Shown in pieces: positions 37,685 to 49,488 of a stretch of 64,000 nucleotides of DNA; the first letter of the stretch is position 1; every line of letters begins with the position of its first letter. The stretch is from Toxotes chatareus (taxonomy: Eukaryota > Chordata > Actinopteri > Toxotidae): contig CM028888.1 in NCBI GenBank assembly GCA_016801885.1, forward strand, positions 5,936,501 through 6,000,500, read 5' to 3'. A program made the translations under genes and the position numbers. The notes below the pieces were generated by a model, which was not told where the DNA came from, ran no database searches, and worked only from the letters and a program-made list of their open reading frames with translations.

Positions 37685-39262
37685 AAGAGCAACCACATAA
37701 TTTATGTGCTGGAGCTTGAATCTGTCATTTGTAGTGAGCTGGAGTCAAAGTGCAAAAGAAGGTTTTCAGTAGTATGCTGCTCTGGCATTGTTTTGGTCTG
37801 TATTTGCAGTTAATGGGAAATACAGTTTTTCCAATTTTGTGGTAATGGGTTTTCTCTAATGGACTTAGAAAGCCCTCGCCTGGCTGTTGTCTGCTCTACA
37901 CGTTTAACATCAAACATAGGATTATATACTTCGCCTGGTGGCAAAGCTAGCCACTGCATGTTAATCTGTGGATGGACCATCAGCTGGGTGCTTCGCTCTG
38001 AAATGACTCTGCATAGTTGTGATAGACTTATGATATGCTAGCTTTACCTGGCAGAGCTTCCACCGTACCTCATTTTTGTTATAATTGACAGTTGCATAAA
38101 CGATTAGATTTTTTTATAATTGAATGACTATTCGAAATTTTGAAAATCATGACCCATCCCTAGTATTTATTATACGTAGGCGAGCGTGTGTGCATGTGTA
38201 TGTCTGACCTCTTCAGCCTCAGCGGGATTGCATGGCCTGCCCTCTTAAAGTAGATTAGCTTGAAAAAGAACTGAAGGTACTGTGTTGCCTGGATACAAAA
38301 AGCATCATTAAGCACAATTATCAGCCACTTCAGCTCACAATGAACAAGCTTCATCACAGATTTCAAAACAACATATCATTAACAACAGCAACCTCTACAG
38401 AGCAGAAAAGAGTAGGAGGGAAAGACAAGAAAAGGACAGTGAGAAGGCAGGCATTCGGTGTCGTGTTCATGGACAGGTACATGACATGACTGACTTACTT
38501 TGAGCTCACAAGAGTAAAAATGAAGTGGAATTTGAAATTACAAAATTAAAAAATTACAGGTAGAACTTTTTTCCATTATCAGCAATTTAATGTCTCTTTG
38601 AAAATGTTGATATACCCAAAATCCAAATGATTTCAGGAATGAAATGAATTCAAGCATGCTGATGAAGAGGCAGAAGGAGGGAGAGGCAATGTCTGTGCAG
38701 GGAATATCAATACTTCAACTCTGAAAAGTTGAAGGAGAGAATGAGACAATATAAGTTAACAAACGCTGCTAGATTTTTTTTCATTGTGCTGGGAAGACCA
38801 CTGGGAGTATTTGATAAAGAAAACAGGGTTGGGGCAAGAGAGTATGCAATCACAGAAAAAGAGTGTAGCCTAACTCATTCATCCTCATTATTCTGTGTAT
38901 CTCCCTGAAGGTACAGTGGGCCGTAAATTAAAGAGCAGAGATCTTGTCAACTATACCATCCAGAGAGAGACAAACGGAGAGAAGGGGGAAAGAAAATGAA
39001 AGGGAGCAAATAAATGGAGAGGGAAAGAGTTTGGGGACAGAGTGGCTGGCTTAAACTTCAAAAGCGACATTACACAATAGGAGATTATGGAAAGTTTTGT
39101 ACCAGCAGCGACAAGTGTTACAGACTCAGAATGAAACACTGATGCAACACATTTAAACAGGAGTTACCTGTGCCCACTAATGGCAGACCGTAAGTGGGCA
39201 CACCAGTGTTTATTCACCTGTAAATTCTACCTGCCTGTCTCCTGGAAATATCATTAGACTGA
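37685..39262. other. Gene-poor intergenic region, part 3
   Basis: No coding signal could be supported. The sequence is AT-rich with small purine-rich patches (near 38400-38450 and 38960-39020). Confidence 0.45.

Positions 39263-39320
<58 letters not shown>
39263..39320. repeat. (AC)n microsatellite, about 29 units
   Basis: An uninterrupted run of AC dinucleotides followed by a short A run. It is the longest microsatellite in the window and probably length-polymorphic. Confidence 0.95.
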
Positions 39321-39325
<5 letters not shown>

Positions 39326-39479
39326 ACAACTTTTACAGGTCATAGTAAAAAGCAAGAAAGTATGACAAAACCAACTAATGGGGTTGGCTAATACCAATCA
39401 CTAACACCTAAATGCAAATGACTAATTCTAATTGTTTCCATCACATATACCAGCCTTGCACACAAAAGTGCATAGTCCA

Positions 39480-40260
39480 GTCATCAACACTGTTAATCGC
39501 CTGGCGTTACGATTTGCTTTAAGATGTCAACTTTTACAAAGAACAGGAAGTAGCCTATGTCGCCATGTTTTTAGTGAATTGTGCTGTGGGCTACAAATTG
39601 AGTCCCGTGTTTTAGCCTATTTTTGTTTCGTTATTGGAAAATTAAGCACGCCGAATTCACAGTTAGCTGTTCCCGTTTGCTATAAATCATTAAACTCATC
39701 GACAGCTATTAATGAATCACTTCGATGCTGAAGAAAACCTAAAAACTTGATGATTCTCAGGCAAGTTCTGGAATGATTATCAGTCTTTCCTTGTGATTTC
39801 AAAACGGTTAATTGAAGTTTATTTGCGATGGATATCGGATATAATGACATCCCCGGTCACGCTCAAGCTAAAAAATACGTGTGTCATGTCTGTGCGTTCA
39901 GATTTTCACACAAATCCCGGCAATCTGGCGCTAAGGGGTTTCAAAGTAGCCTACCTTGACTGACTCCGGGAGCTGAGCACCGCTGCTACTGCAGCTGTTG
40001 ATGGTGCTAATAAATTGTGAAGTGGGACAGACAACAATAAACAATTTCCCATTGTTTTTTTTTTTTTTAACACACCTGAAAGTACCTGTCCCTCTCACAA
40101 ATCCTTTGCGTCATGCTTCCGTCTCTGCGCCCTACCTTGCAGTTAGACCCCGCCCCTTGAATATCGTAAATTGTCGTATGCGGAAATGGTTAAAAACAGC
40201 TCACATTGTTTTGGGGGGGACGCAGCCCAAAACCCGCCCAAGCTGGCAACACCTCATCAG
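39480..40260 (+). promoter_or_regulatory. sertm1: CpG-enriched block upstream of sertm1, possible promoter
   Basis: CpG is clearly more frequent here than in the 15 kb before it (GGCGTTACG, CCGGTCACGC, AATCTGGCGC, ACTCCGGGAG) and a GC box CCCCGCCCC lies at about 40148-40156. The only plus-strand gene downstream is sertm1, whose coding exon starts 1.6 kb further on and whose mammalian relative has a noncoding first exon. This is a positional inference; no transcript start is visible. Confidence 0.3.
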
Positions 40261-41851
40261 CTCTCTGAGAAGATGCGCACTGACACAACAAAACTCAGAA
40301 TACCCTCTGCTGAACTTTTTCATATTGGCCCAGACATCCATTGTCTCTACTGTCACTGGCACAAAATACAGAGAAACTACAAAATGTCCAAACTTTGAAA
40401 TTTCTAGCAGCATCCTGTTACTCACAAATTTTCTGGAAAATGGTCTGTTAAACTCCTCAGGGGCCGCAATTGCAGCTCAAATAGAAGGTACAATAAATAT
40501 AGTTTATACTTAATATAATAATGCAAGTGGCCAGGCACATATGGTGCATTGTGAAATGCCATAACCGTGAAGTGGAGAGGAAGGAGCTGGCAGATAAGAG
40601 AGAAATGAGAACACACCACTGTGAGCCCAAGTGTGTGTGCTGACCTCTTGCTTTCATTCTGGTCATGGCCAATTATTCCTCCCTTTGAAGTGTCTTTCTC
40701 TGCTGTCATAGATCAAGTCAAGACACAAGGCTGGTCTAACTGAAATACAAAACAGCCTCGCTCTCCCTTTCCTTCTGTCTCTCACCATCACAAAGACTGT
40801 GTACGTATCTGCATTACAGTGCTTAGGCACATCTTCCAGTCAGTTTTGTGCCATGCAGTAATTTGCAGGGGAACATTATTAGCAGTATAAATATACAGTG
40901 GAGGAGGGTTGGCTCTCTGCTGTCTTTATGAAAGCTGATTATGAGGAGTTTAATTTCATCAGATAAGGATGCCTTCATTTAGGAGCAGACGCAGCTCCAG
41001 GCACCAAGCCTGGCAGGCATTCAGTGAGACAAGCACTCCCCCTGCTGTTACTGTTCATTACAGTCTGGTCAGTATAGTCCCCGCAGTCAAACAAGCTCCC
41101 TGACTCCTACTACCAATAATCTTGTTTATAGCGAAATATATCTTTTTATACTTTGTCTGTGAACATACAGTGATAGTATAAAACATGATACTGTGCATTT
41201 CATACAGATTTCATATAACATAATCCAATGTGTTGATTGTACTCAGGCCCTTTTCGCTACTGCATATATCTATCTATCCACAGTTTATAATCTTCTTATC
41301 CCAAGTCCTTGGTGTTTTCAGACATTTATTTTACACTTAAACACCAGATGGATGACGTTAACCATCTAGGGCAATGTAATAAAAGATTCTTTTTGTTAAT
41401 AAAATGTGAGTATTTGCAAGCCAGTTTGGTGGATCTTAATTTTCCTTAAGTCTCCACATGATGCTCCAGGAGGGCTAGAGGAAATCATTATTATTTACAG
41501 CTATTATTTAAAGACTTTTCTGTATCTGGAGCTCTTGCAGTCAGTTGTTGGCCTTGAATCAAAATTGCAGAAGGGCTCTCTGTGTTCCTTTTAATCTCAG
41601 CCAAGGCTGTTTGGAGGTTATATAAGGATGTGGTTGAAAGCTCTGGTGTCAGCAAGCATCTGCTATACTGGTGTCCTGGAGGGAGAAACTAAATCCATGG
41701 CAGCACCCGCAGACAAAAGAGAATTTCTCCTACAGGTTGTTTAAATATTGAATGCTGTGAAACTCTTTTTCTACTGTTTCACAATAAATCTCATTCATCT
41801 TTCTGTTTCTCTACTACAAATTGGTGTGGAACATCAGCCAGGATATCTGGG
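40261..41851 (+). other. sertm1: Presumed sertm1 first intron and 5' UTR region
   Basis: No coding signal. Just before the sertm1 ATG there is a pyrimidine-rich stretch (TTTCTGTTTCTCTACTAC, about 41800-41818), and an AG at about 41834 could serve as acceptor for the coding exon. Confidence 0.35.
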
Positions 41852-42184
41852 ATGGACGTCCCAATGGTGGACCACAATGAGACTGGAATCTCTCCAGTAG
41901 ACAATGGGACCTTTCTCCGCTTCTCCCCAACCTCTGCCTCCACGTCAGCGGCCGCCTCATCACCAGGACGTCCCGGCAATGTTTACGTTTACGTGTGGCT
42001 CTTCCTTGGCCTGCTGGTGTTCCTGCTGACGCTGCTCATCATCTCCCTCCACAGGCTGAAGAACATCATCTCCTCCTCCTCCTCCGTCCCCGACTGCAGC
42101 AGCGAAGGAGGGAGCTCCTTCACGAACATGGAGATCTGTAGCATCTCGTCTCAGAGGTCCACCATCTCCTCGCTGTCCACCTGA
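41852..42184 (+). CDS. sertm1: Serine-rich and transmembrane domain-containing protein 1
   Basis: A single coding exon of 110 codons. It is a small single-pass membrane protein; its function is unknown in the family. It matches vertebrate SERTM1 (C13orf36) along its length: an extracellular or luminal N-terminus with DNGTFLRFSPTSASTS and two NxT sites (NET, NGT), one membrane span at about 45-66 (VYVYVWLFLGLLVFLLTLL), then the hallmark LHRLKNIISSSSS and SSFTNMEICSISSQRSTIS at the C-terminus. The length is close to the human protein (107). ATG 41852 is first in frame after the presumed acceptor; the context is GGGATGG. It is the only plus-strand gene in the window and converges on nbea. A 119-codon frame on the opposite strand is its shadow. 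Confidence 0.93.
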   Translation: MDVPMVDHNETGISPVDNGTFLRFSPTSASTSAAASSPGRPGNVYVYVWLFLGLLVFLLTLLIISLHRLKNIISSSSSVPDCSSEGGSSFTNMEICSISSQRSTISSLST

Positions 42185-42720
42185 GGGAGGGAGATGGGAG
42201 GAAGCACATACAGACATACATGTCCATGTGCCTTCACTCCAGCATGCAAACAACAGGCAGGCATGGACAGACATAAAGGCAGAGAGGTCTAGCTCCACCT
42301 CAGTGTGACATACAAACACAAAAATACATCACCAGCCACAAAAGAGCTGACAGAGTGGCTTTACTCCTTCATGCATGCATATTCTATTCCCGATGGTCCA
42401 ATGAGCCAGGTGTGTCCATGCAATTTGCTAAGGCACGGGGGAAATATAGCTCACAATGTGATGAAGAAGGTCTTGAGGGGTGAGTGTGACTGAACCCTTC
42501 TGAGCTTTATTTCAACAATTAAGACAAATGAACCTGACAAATTGCCTTCCTTCTGCAGGAAGAAGCATCAGGAGGAACTATTACCTTTCCTTTCCTTTTT
42601 GTAAAAGTCATTTCTTGCACTGTACCTGTCATATACGCTGTAGAACAAATAACATTGTTTTAAAGTGAAGCTTTGTACAGCATGTCTCATAATGTCTGTA
42701 GACTGCACTGAAAAATCAGC

Positions 42721-42737
42721 ATTAAAATAATATTAAA
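42721..42737 (+). terminator. sertm1: Candidate sertm1 poly(A) signals (ATTAAA twice)
   Basis: Two ATTAAA hexamers, at 42721 and 42732, lie about 540 nt after the sertm1 stop. ATTAAA is the commonest variant of AATAAA. No canonical AATAAA is seen between the stop and this point. Confidence 0.4.
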
Positions 42738-45700
42738 GATCATTACTTTGTACAGAAATGCATGCTTAGTGTAAGTCTCGGTTGTTCAATGAGGCTTTGG
42801 GATGCTGTAACTTTTTTTTTTTTTTACCAAACAAAGGGTAAGATGCCTTGAAAAGTGCCAGATTGGTTCATGTTTCCCCAGGTTCAGTAAAAAGAGGTTG
42901 CTCAAATGAGATTACAGTGGTGCTGTGGATCTTGAAGGTGAGAAAGAAATGAAGGTTGTAGACTATTGACAGGCAGGCAGCCTCTGACTGCAGCTACAGA
43001 CAGACTGGGTCAAAAGTGGCAGAAACTACAAGATGAAATTCTGGTCCTGAAAGACAGGTCTACCAGCATAACGGATTACCCGCTCTTGCCTGTCAGCTCA
43101 TATGGCGTCTGATCGCAGTCTCCATAGTGACTGAAGCATGAGAGCTCTGTGCAGCTGTCAGCCTTGTGTGTATTCCAGACTTAAGCTACAGACACAGTTG
43201 TTTCTGCTCAAAATACATCATTATAAAAAAAATATTGTGAGATGTAGTTTCTTTGACATGTCAACAAAGATACATCCCACATTCAGAGCAAACAATCTGA
43301 AAAAGGTTCATTCATCTTTGTCACATCTTTTCACCAAATCCAATAACAATGAAAAAACACTGAAGGCTCAGATAGCAGTGATGGTGGCCATAAACAATAG
43401 AAAGAGTCAGATCTGTCAGTGTTCTTCATGACAGATCCTCATTGTTCGCACATTAATCTGTGCTTTTCAGGTGGTGATGTATCAAAGCCAAACTATTGTA
43501 TATATGCTGGAACAGTTTAGTCATGAAAGCTTCTTTAGGAATTAGCTCACAAAGACTCACAAGAAGTGGAGTAAGTGCAATGCTTTTGTTTAGAATTTGG
43601 ATTATAAATGAGATTTGTGATTCTCTTGTAAATTTAGAAGGATTAATGTAGTATAATCACTGTGATTACACTGTGAATACATTGTAAATACACTTGTACA
43701 TTTTTTTAAGTAGTTATCTCATCTATTTTGGCATCAGAAAATAAAAGTACACAAATAAAGTAACTGAATGAAATCCCAAAAGTAAACAAAGAGCATGAGG
43801 ATTTTTTTCTAGTTTCATGATGACATTCCTTCAGCTACACAGCGTGTACAGCGTGTACAGAGGTCTCACTAACAACTGGTGCATTATTTCAGCTCTGTAT
43901 GCAAACCAGTCAAGAGGTTATTATGCCCAGAGCTTACAGAGGTGGTACAAAAGATGATGGTTTGAAATAACTGCTAAAAACATTTGTTTTCAAGTTGACC
44001 AAGCGGTAAATTCAGTTTTAGTCTGATGGTGTTTAAAAGAATAATGCTAAAGCTAATGTTTTGCCAGTTTTCCCAGTGTTAGATTTATAAACATGGAGAC
44101 ATAATTCAGTGAAGATAAAAAGATTAAAATTCTTTTCATTTCCAACTTATGTGACCTGTGTCTTAATACTTAAATGGATACCTTACATTACCTTGCATAA
44201 TTTACTGTATCTACATACCTTTACTTAATACTACTTTTACTTTGATAAAACTTGCATTTCTCTGTGTGTCTTTGGAGGGGTCTGTGTTCTTAGGAAGCGC
44301 TGCAGAATATGATGGTTAGTAACAGACAATGCAAAAAGCAGCGCAGGTAGGTTCAGCAAAGTAGCCAATTGTGTTTAGATTGCAAATTACTATCTCGAGA
44401 GTCTCTTGAAACCATTTTAGGAGGGAGGATTCCTTTTAGACTGGTGTCTCATAAATGCCACATGACTGATGTCTTACTCCCTCTGTGCCGCACTGGTGTC
44501 CATGAAGCACAAAAGAAATCTTTGGTGAAACAGAACACGTGGCCAATGAAAAGTCAAGTCATCAAATTCTTTGCATATTTTATTTTTCTTATCATGATTT
44601 TTTTTCAACTCACACATGTCATATTTTACATCTTTGCAATAAAACATGAATACAATAGTTTTTAGGGTTTCATAGATCCAAAAATATTTAACCTTTTTTT
44701 GGATACGTAAGTTGAACCTGTCGATAGAGTATGTGCATGTGCGCATTTGATCAAGATGGCTTCACACATACAGTACATCTCACATTTCATCCCCTCTCCT
44801 CCCTCCTTCCCACCTCTATCAGCTACAGAATCATGATATTGCTTACAACTGTGAGGTTGTAAAACTTAATAATCACACATGAGCTCAACGTTTTAAATAC
44901 AAACATCAATGCACAAATAATCCCGTAGGGAAAATGGACCTAAACAAAATGGCAGCCGACCAGAAAGAACCAAGCTAATAAATAATGATATGTGATTGGT
45001 GCAAAGTGCAAATACAAAACAAACTTTTACATTGATTTGATTCTCTTTTTTTAAATAATCAACAAATGTGGGTAAGTGAAGGTTTCCTTTGCGGTTTCAG
45101 TCTTATTCAGCTGATTAAGTCTCCCACCAAGCCTGAACCAAGACTATATGTACATATTTGACAAAACAATCACCAAATATACAAAGGAAATCATGTCAGT
45201 CTTGTGGTTGTCATCTGTGGTGGCACTGGCAAGACCTCTTTATCATTACCATCACCGGCAAAACAATCACCATCCTTGACACTGCCGTTACTATCATCAG
45301 TCTTGTCAACATTATAATAATTATTACACAGTATTTTACATACAGCAAGTCATTAATAAATTAAAGGTGATAAGCGCAGTTTGTGTAGTGAAAGAACAAG
45401 TGTAGACTCTGAAGGAAGCAGAGCCTTATTTACATAAAAATCAGACTTAACCCTGCTGTGGGTAAAAGAAAAAACAAATAAAATTAACATTAGAAAATAA
45501 AATAAACACTAATAAAATCAAATAAGATAAAATAAAGTAAAATCATACCCCAGGCAATTTTTCAAGAGTTAATTTAAGATCAAGCCAATAGCACCGGTTT
45601 TTGAATAGTGGGTGGGGCTGGTTCATTTCTGACCATTTCGAATCAGTTTAGACACATTGAAGGAGTCTTAATTCATAGTCCACCCAAATAATTTCTACAC

Positions 45701-46191
45701 TGAACTCCCCTCAAACGATAAGTATAGAACAAAATCTTAAAACAAGAAAAAGAAAAGAGAAAACAAAACTAAAGTTCATTGTCTGTGAAGCATTAAGCGT
45801 ACCAGGAAGAGCAACTGCACCATCCTGTGAGTGGTACGGGTATGATCGACCTCTACAAGGTCTGCTTGACTTGCTCTTTTTCCCCATTCTGCAGTCTGTC
45901 TATATTATTAGCAGGTTTTGGTGTGTATCTTCGGGGTATTATGTGTCTGTGGTTACACACGTGTGTGTACTTACACGTATGCACAGAGGAAGTTATTTCC
46001 AGCAGCGCTGCTGCATCCTCACATCAAGTAAACTTCTCAACGGAATAGAGCCTAAGGTCCGGTACTTGTTTTTCCTTCCTCTCAGTACCTGTAGTTTCCC
46101 CACGTTGCAGATACACAGAAGAATGCATCAAGTCTCCTTTCCCTCTTGTTCTTCTCTCCTCTCCACCCTCCTCTTCCTCAAGCTGTCCACC
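42738..46191. other. Convergent spacer between sertm1 and nbea 3' ends
   Basis: AT-rich spacer that should include the nbea 3' UTR on its right side. It has an A/T-rich, AATAAA-dense plus-strand tract at about 45465-45545 and a small direct repeat, ACAGCGTGT twice, near 43840-43860. No gene is seen. Confidence 0.5.
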
Positions 46192-49100
46192 TCAGTACCT
46201 GTTCTGGTGTTCGTAGTGCCAGCGATTGAAGTCTATGTTGAAAGCCACAATGCTGCCGGACGCCATGCCAGTGATCAGAGTCCTGAGAGAAGAGCGCAGA
46301 GAGTGTCACATCCATAAACCAAACTATACACCTCCTCTATGAAACACTTATTTTTTAGGTTTGCAGGGCACCAAACAATTTACTCATTGTACAATCCCCC
46401 AGGCCTTGGGCATCATCTGAGGTTTGGGTAAAATAACTGCCTCACTACAGATCATTCAGTATTCTTTGCTGTCCCCTTGGAGGTGACCCAGTTTTTTCCA
46501 ACAACAGTAGTCATTCAGAAAACACAGCCCTGAATTTGGCTGCAGTCTTACAAACGGTCACCCTGTCTGTTTTACCTCTGGTCATGTGAGAGGTCCATGG
46601 CACGGATGCCAGCATCACACCCTGGGTAGATGTAAAGCTGTTTGAAGTCGCACGCCTGCCACACCTCCACAACGCCGTTATCACCTCCTGTCACCAAGTT
46701 CTGTCCGTCGCTGCTCAACAGGATTGCCTGGTGAGAGAGCAAGAAGAGAAAGAGAGAGGTTAAAAGAGGCTCCAGCGTGCCAGACAACAGTATACTGCAT
46801 TGTTTATGAGTAAATGAGAAAAGTATTCATGCAAAAATATACACCAAAAAAAAAAAAAATTACATAATGTTGACACAGACAGTGTCAACTCCAAGAGCCT
46901 TACCCGTGTGGAATCGTTGACCTCCATTTGTGCCAGTAGTTTTCCATTTATGCTGAAGTTGCAGAAGCGGCCTCTCTCATAGTAGATGATGCAGTGGCCT
47001 TCGCTGGACACTGAGATGAGACGGGGCCGCTGGCACAGCTCTGGCCCCTCCAGGGCCCTAAGCAGGTCCCCTGTGATAGTGTGGACCAGGCATGGGCCCT
47101 CTGAGGAGCAAAACCAAAGGAAGTTGGTGTAAAAGCTGTTTTTTAATCGCTGATGAAATTATCCTAAATGTTGTGCAGTCAGTTGTCAGTGTATTTGTAT
47201 TTGGGCACAGCGCAGAACAAATGTAATATTCCCAGGACACTCTCCATGTTGACGTTTATGTTTACATGTGTCAGCAAAGGAAAGCAGTTTTTTAAATCTA
47301 ATATAGTCTACCGGAAATGTCCTGAGCAAAGGGCATTCCAGTCTAGACAGAAAACAATAAGAGAACTGACATTTGCTCACCGGCTTTGTGAGGCTGTTGT
47401 ACTAGTACTATTGTGATAAATCTGAGGGTTTAAATGTTTATTTCATTTTTTTCATATTTTTTTAATTTTCACTGTGGAACTACTTTAATAAATCAAAATG
47501 TAAAATTTGGTTCAGAAGACATACGAACCTTTAGCTCCACTGATGACCAATCCCAGCTCTGCACAGACAGACACACACACCACCTCGTGGTCATGTCCTG
47601 TCAGTACTGCCCTGGGAGCAGGATAATCACCTGGAAGAGAAATCACAGTTAGAGAGACATCACCACAAAACTCTGTTTAGAAGCCTCCCATTCCTGTTTC
47701 TGAGACACACAGAGACAGATTCACATTCACACCATGCCACCACTCACTGTTGTTAGGGTTGTCCCCTATAATGTGGTGTCGTCCACTCCAGTACCACAGA
47801 AGAAGAGTGGCATCTCTGGAGCCTGACACGATGTAGCAGTCGCCTCCGATGTAGGACTCTGACCTAGCCAGACACGTCACCACATCCCAGTGGCCAAAAA
47901 CTATCTGGGTCAGCTTTCCTGTGGAGAGGAAGGAGGAAGACGGCTAAGTCTGTGTGTGCCCTCAATTCAAGCTTTTGAAGGCCATGGCTGTTTAACTTCC
48001 AAGATGAAAATGCACTTCAAGATGGCGGGTTAAACAGTGTGTTACCTGTTTAAATCTCTGGACTAATAAATACAATAATGCATATTTAAAAGAAAGTAGC
48101 TCCCCAAATCTCCCCTAGATCAATAAATACAAAGAAAAATGCAAATGTACGACTCCACATAATCCACATTTAAAGTAGGACCTCTGACAGAATCTCAAAT
48201 CGCAGCTTTAGTAAAAAAAGGAAAGAAAAGAAACATCTGACAGCTAATAATACATTTCTACTGTACTTAATGCGCAACATGTCTTAAACAGTAAATAATA
48301 CAAAACCTACCGGTTTCAGTGGAGTAAACACGGAAGCTCTTGTCCCAGAAGCCGCAGACCAGGATGTAGCGGTTGTCGGCAGTAACCACAAAACAGTGTG
48401 TGTTGATTTGGATGCTCTGGTCCACCAGGTCAGTGATCTGACGCTTGTTCACGCCTGAGTTGTTTGCTACATGGGTGAACAGAGATGTTGTAGGTTAATG
48501 AGGGCATATAGCTATAATACCGTTAACAAGCTGTCTAATGAACTCTTCTAACCTTTCTGTATAGTTCATTGCTCAGGTCAGTGTGAACTACCACCCCCCC
48601 CAAAATCATCCTACAGTCACATACTTAATGAACAAATCTGGGTGGAAGTTTTCAGTACTATCTGAACTGCCAAAAACATAAAAATTTGCTGTGGACATTT
48701 TTGTGCACTGACCTATGAGAGGGTCCATCTCAATGGGTAGATGATGAGCTTGTTCTAAGGAGTATCCTGGAGCTCCACGGAGGCCTGGGGGGTTGGGTGG
48801 GGGGTTATTGACAGTCATACAAACACACATGTACATATATGCACCATAAAACAGTGAATGTTAAATGCTAATCCACATCCTTTGATATTATCAACTGGTC
48901 ACATGCTCTCTAATGAAAGCTCTGATGCAAGCTTATGGTAAAAAAAAAAAAATAAGAGCCTGGGATGGCAATCAGTAACAAAACTGCCTTATTGCCCTGC
49001 ATAATCACTTTACCATAGTTAATTATATGTAGCCTGCTGTACTAATGAAGCAGTTAATGGGGTTAATTGAGGCTTTAATTAACAAATATTTCTATGTCAA

Positions 49101-49488
49101 CATACAGGGTGAGGATAAAATCAGAGTAATAACCAATATAATAAAATCCAACACAACAGGACCAAAAACTATGGGCTCAATAACTACCACTGAAAAGAAT
49201 TAACATCTCACTGAGTTCACTGATAAACCGACTAACAACAACAGTAGCCAACTGCAAACATATATTCTACACACGTATTCAACACTGGCACTCACCGACT
49301 GTGTTGTGCCAGCGGTTGACTGCGAACAGCCGGCTACATGTGACAGTGACGGCAGCTGGTATGCTGAGGTGAGGGAGCGTGTTGGCTGCGACATGTGTGA
49401 CAGGGGAGTTGGAGGGGAACTTGAGCACCATGATGACATCCTGCTGCATCTGATCCTTAAACATCAGAGGGCTCTGGGGAAGGAAACA
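46192..49488 (-). other. nbea: nbea exons for the C-terminal WD40 propeller
   Basis: Eight exons (49488..49296 to 46282..46192) encode the WD40 part from SPLMFKDQMQQ to the end. Blade-like repeats are visible: NRYILVCGFWDKSFRVYS, CYIVSGSRDATLLLWYWSG, VLTGHDHEVVCVSVCAELGL, SSDGQNLVTGGDNGVVEVW, TLITGMASGSIVAFN. Compared with human NBEA, EGPELCQRPRL replaces EGPENCLFPRL; most other blocks are near identical. The donor after 47529 is weak (GTTCGT). Confidence 0.9.

Noticed and set aside
39263..39320. Regular repeat considered as a CRISPR-like or satellite array
   Set aside because: It is a plain AC dinucleotide microsatellite with no spacers.
39998..40513. 171-codon plus-strand frame in the CpG-enriched block
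   Set aside because: No domain or similarity recognised, and the antisense strand is also open; kept only as a possible promoter region.
24541..41851. Search for rfxap or smad9 in the desert
   Set aside because: No splice-flanked segment with residues I recognise from either gene; absence is only by eye and a tblastn search would be needed to be certain.
41960..42319. Antisense frame over sertm1
   Set aside because: Shadow of sertm1; its charged, glycine-rich translation arises from serine codons read backwards.
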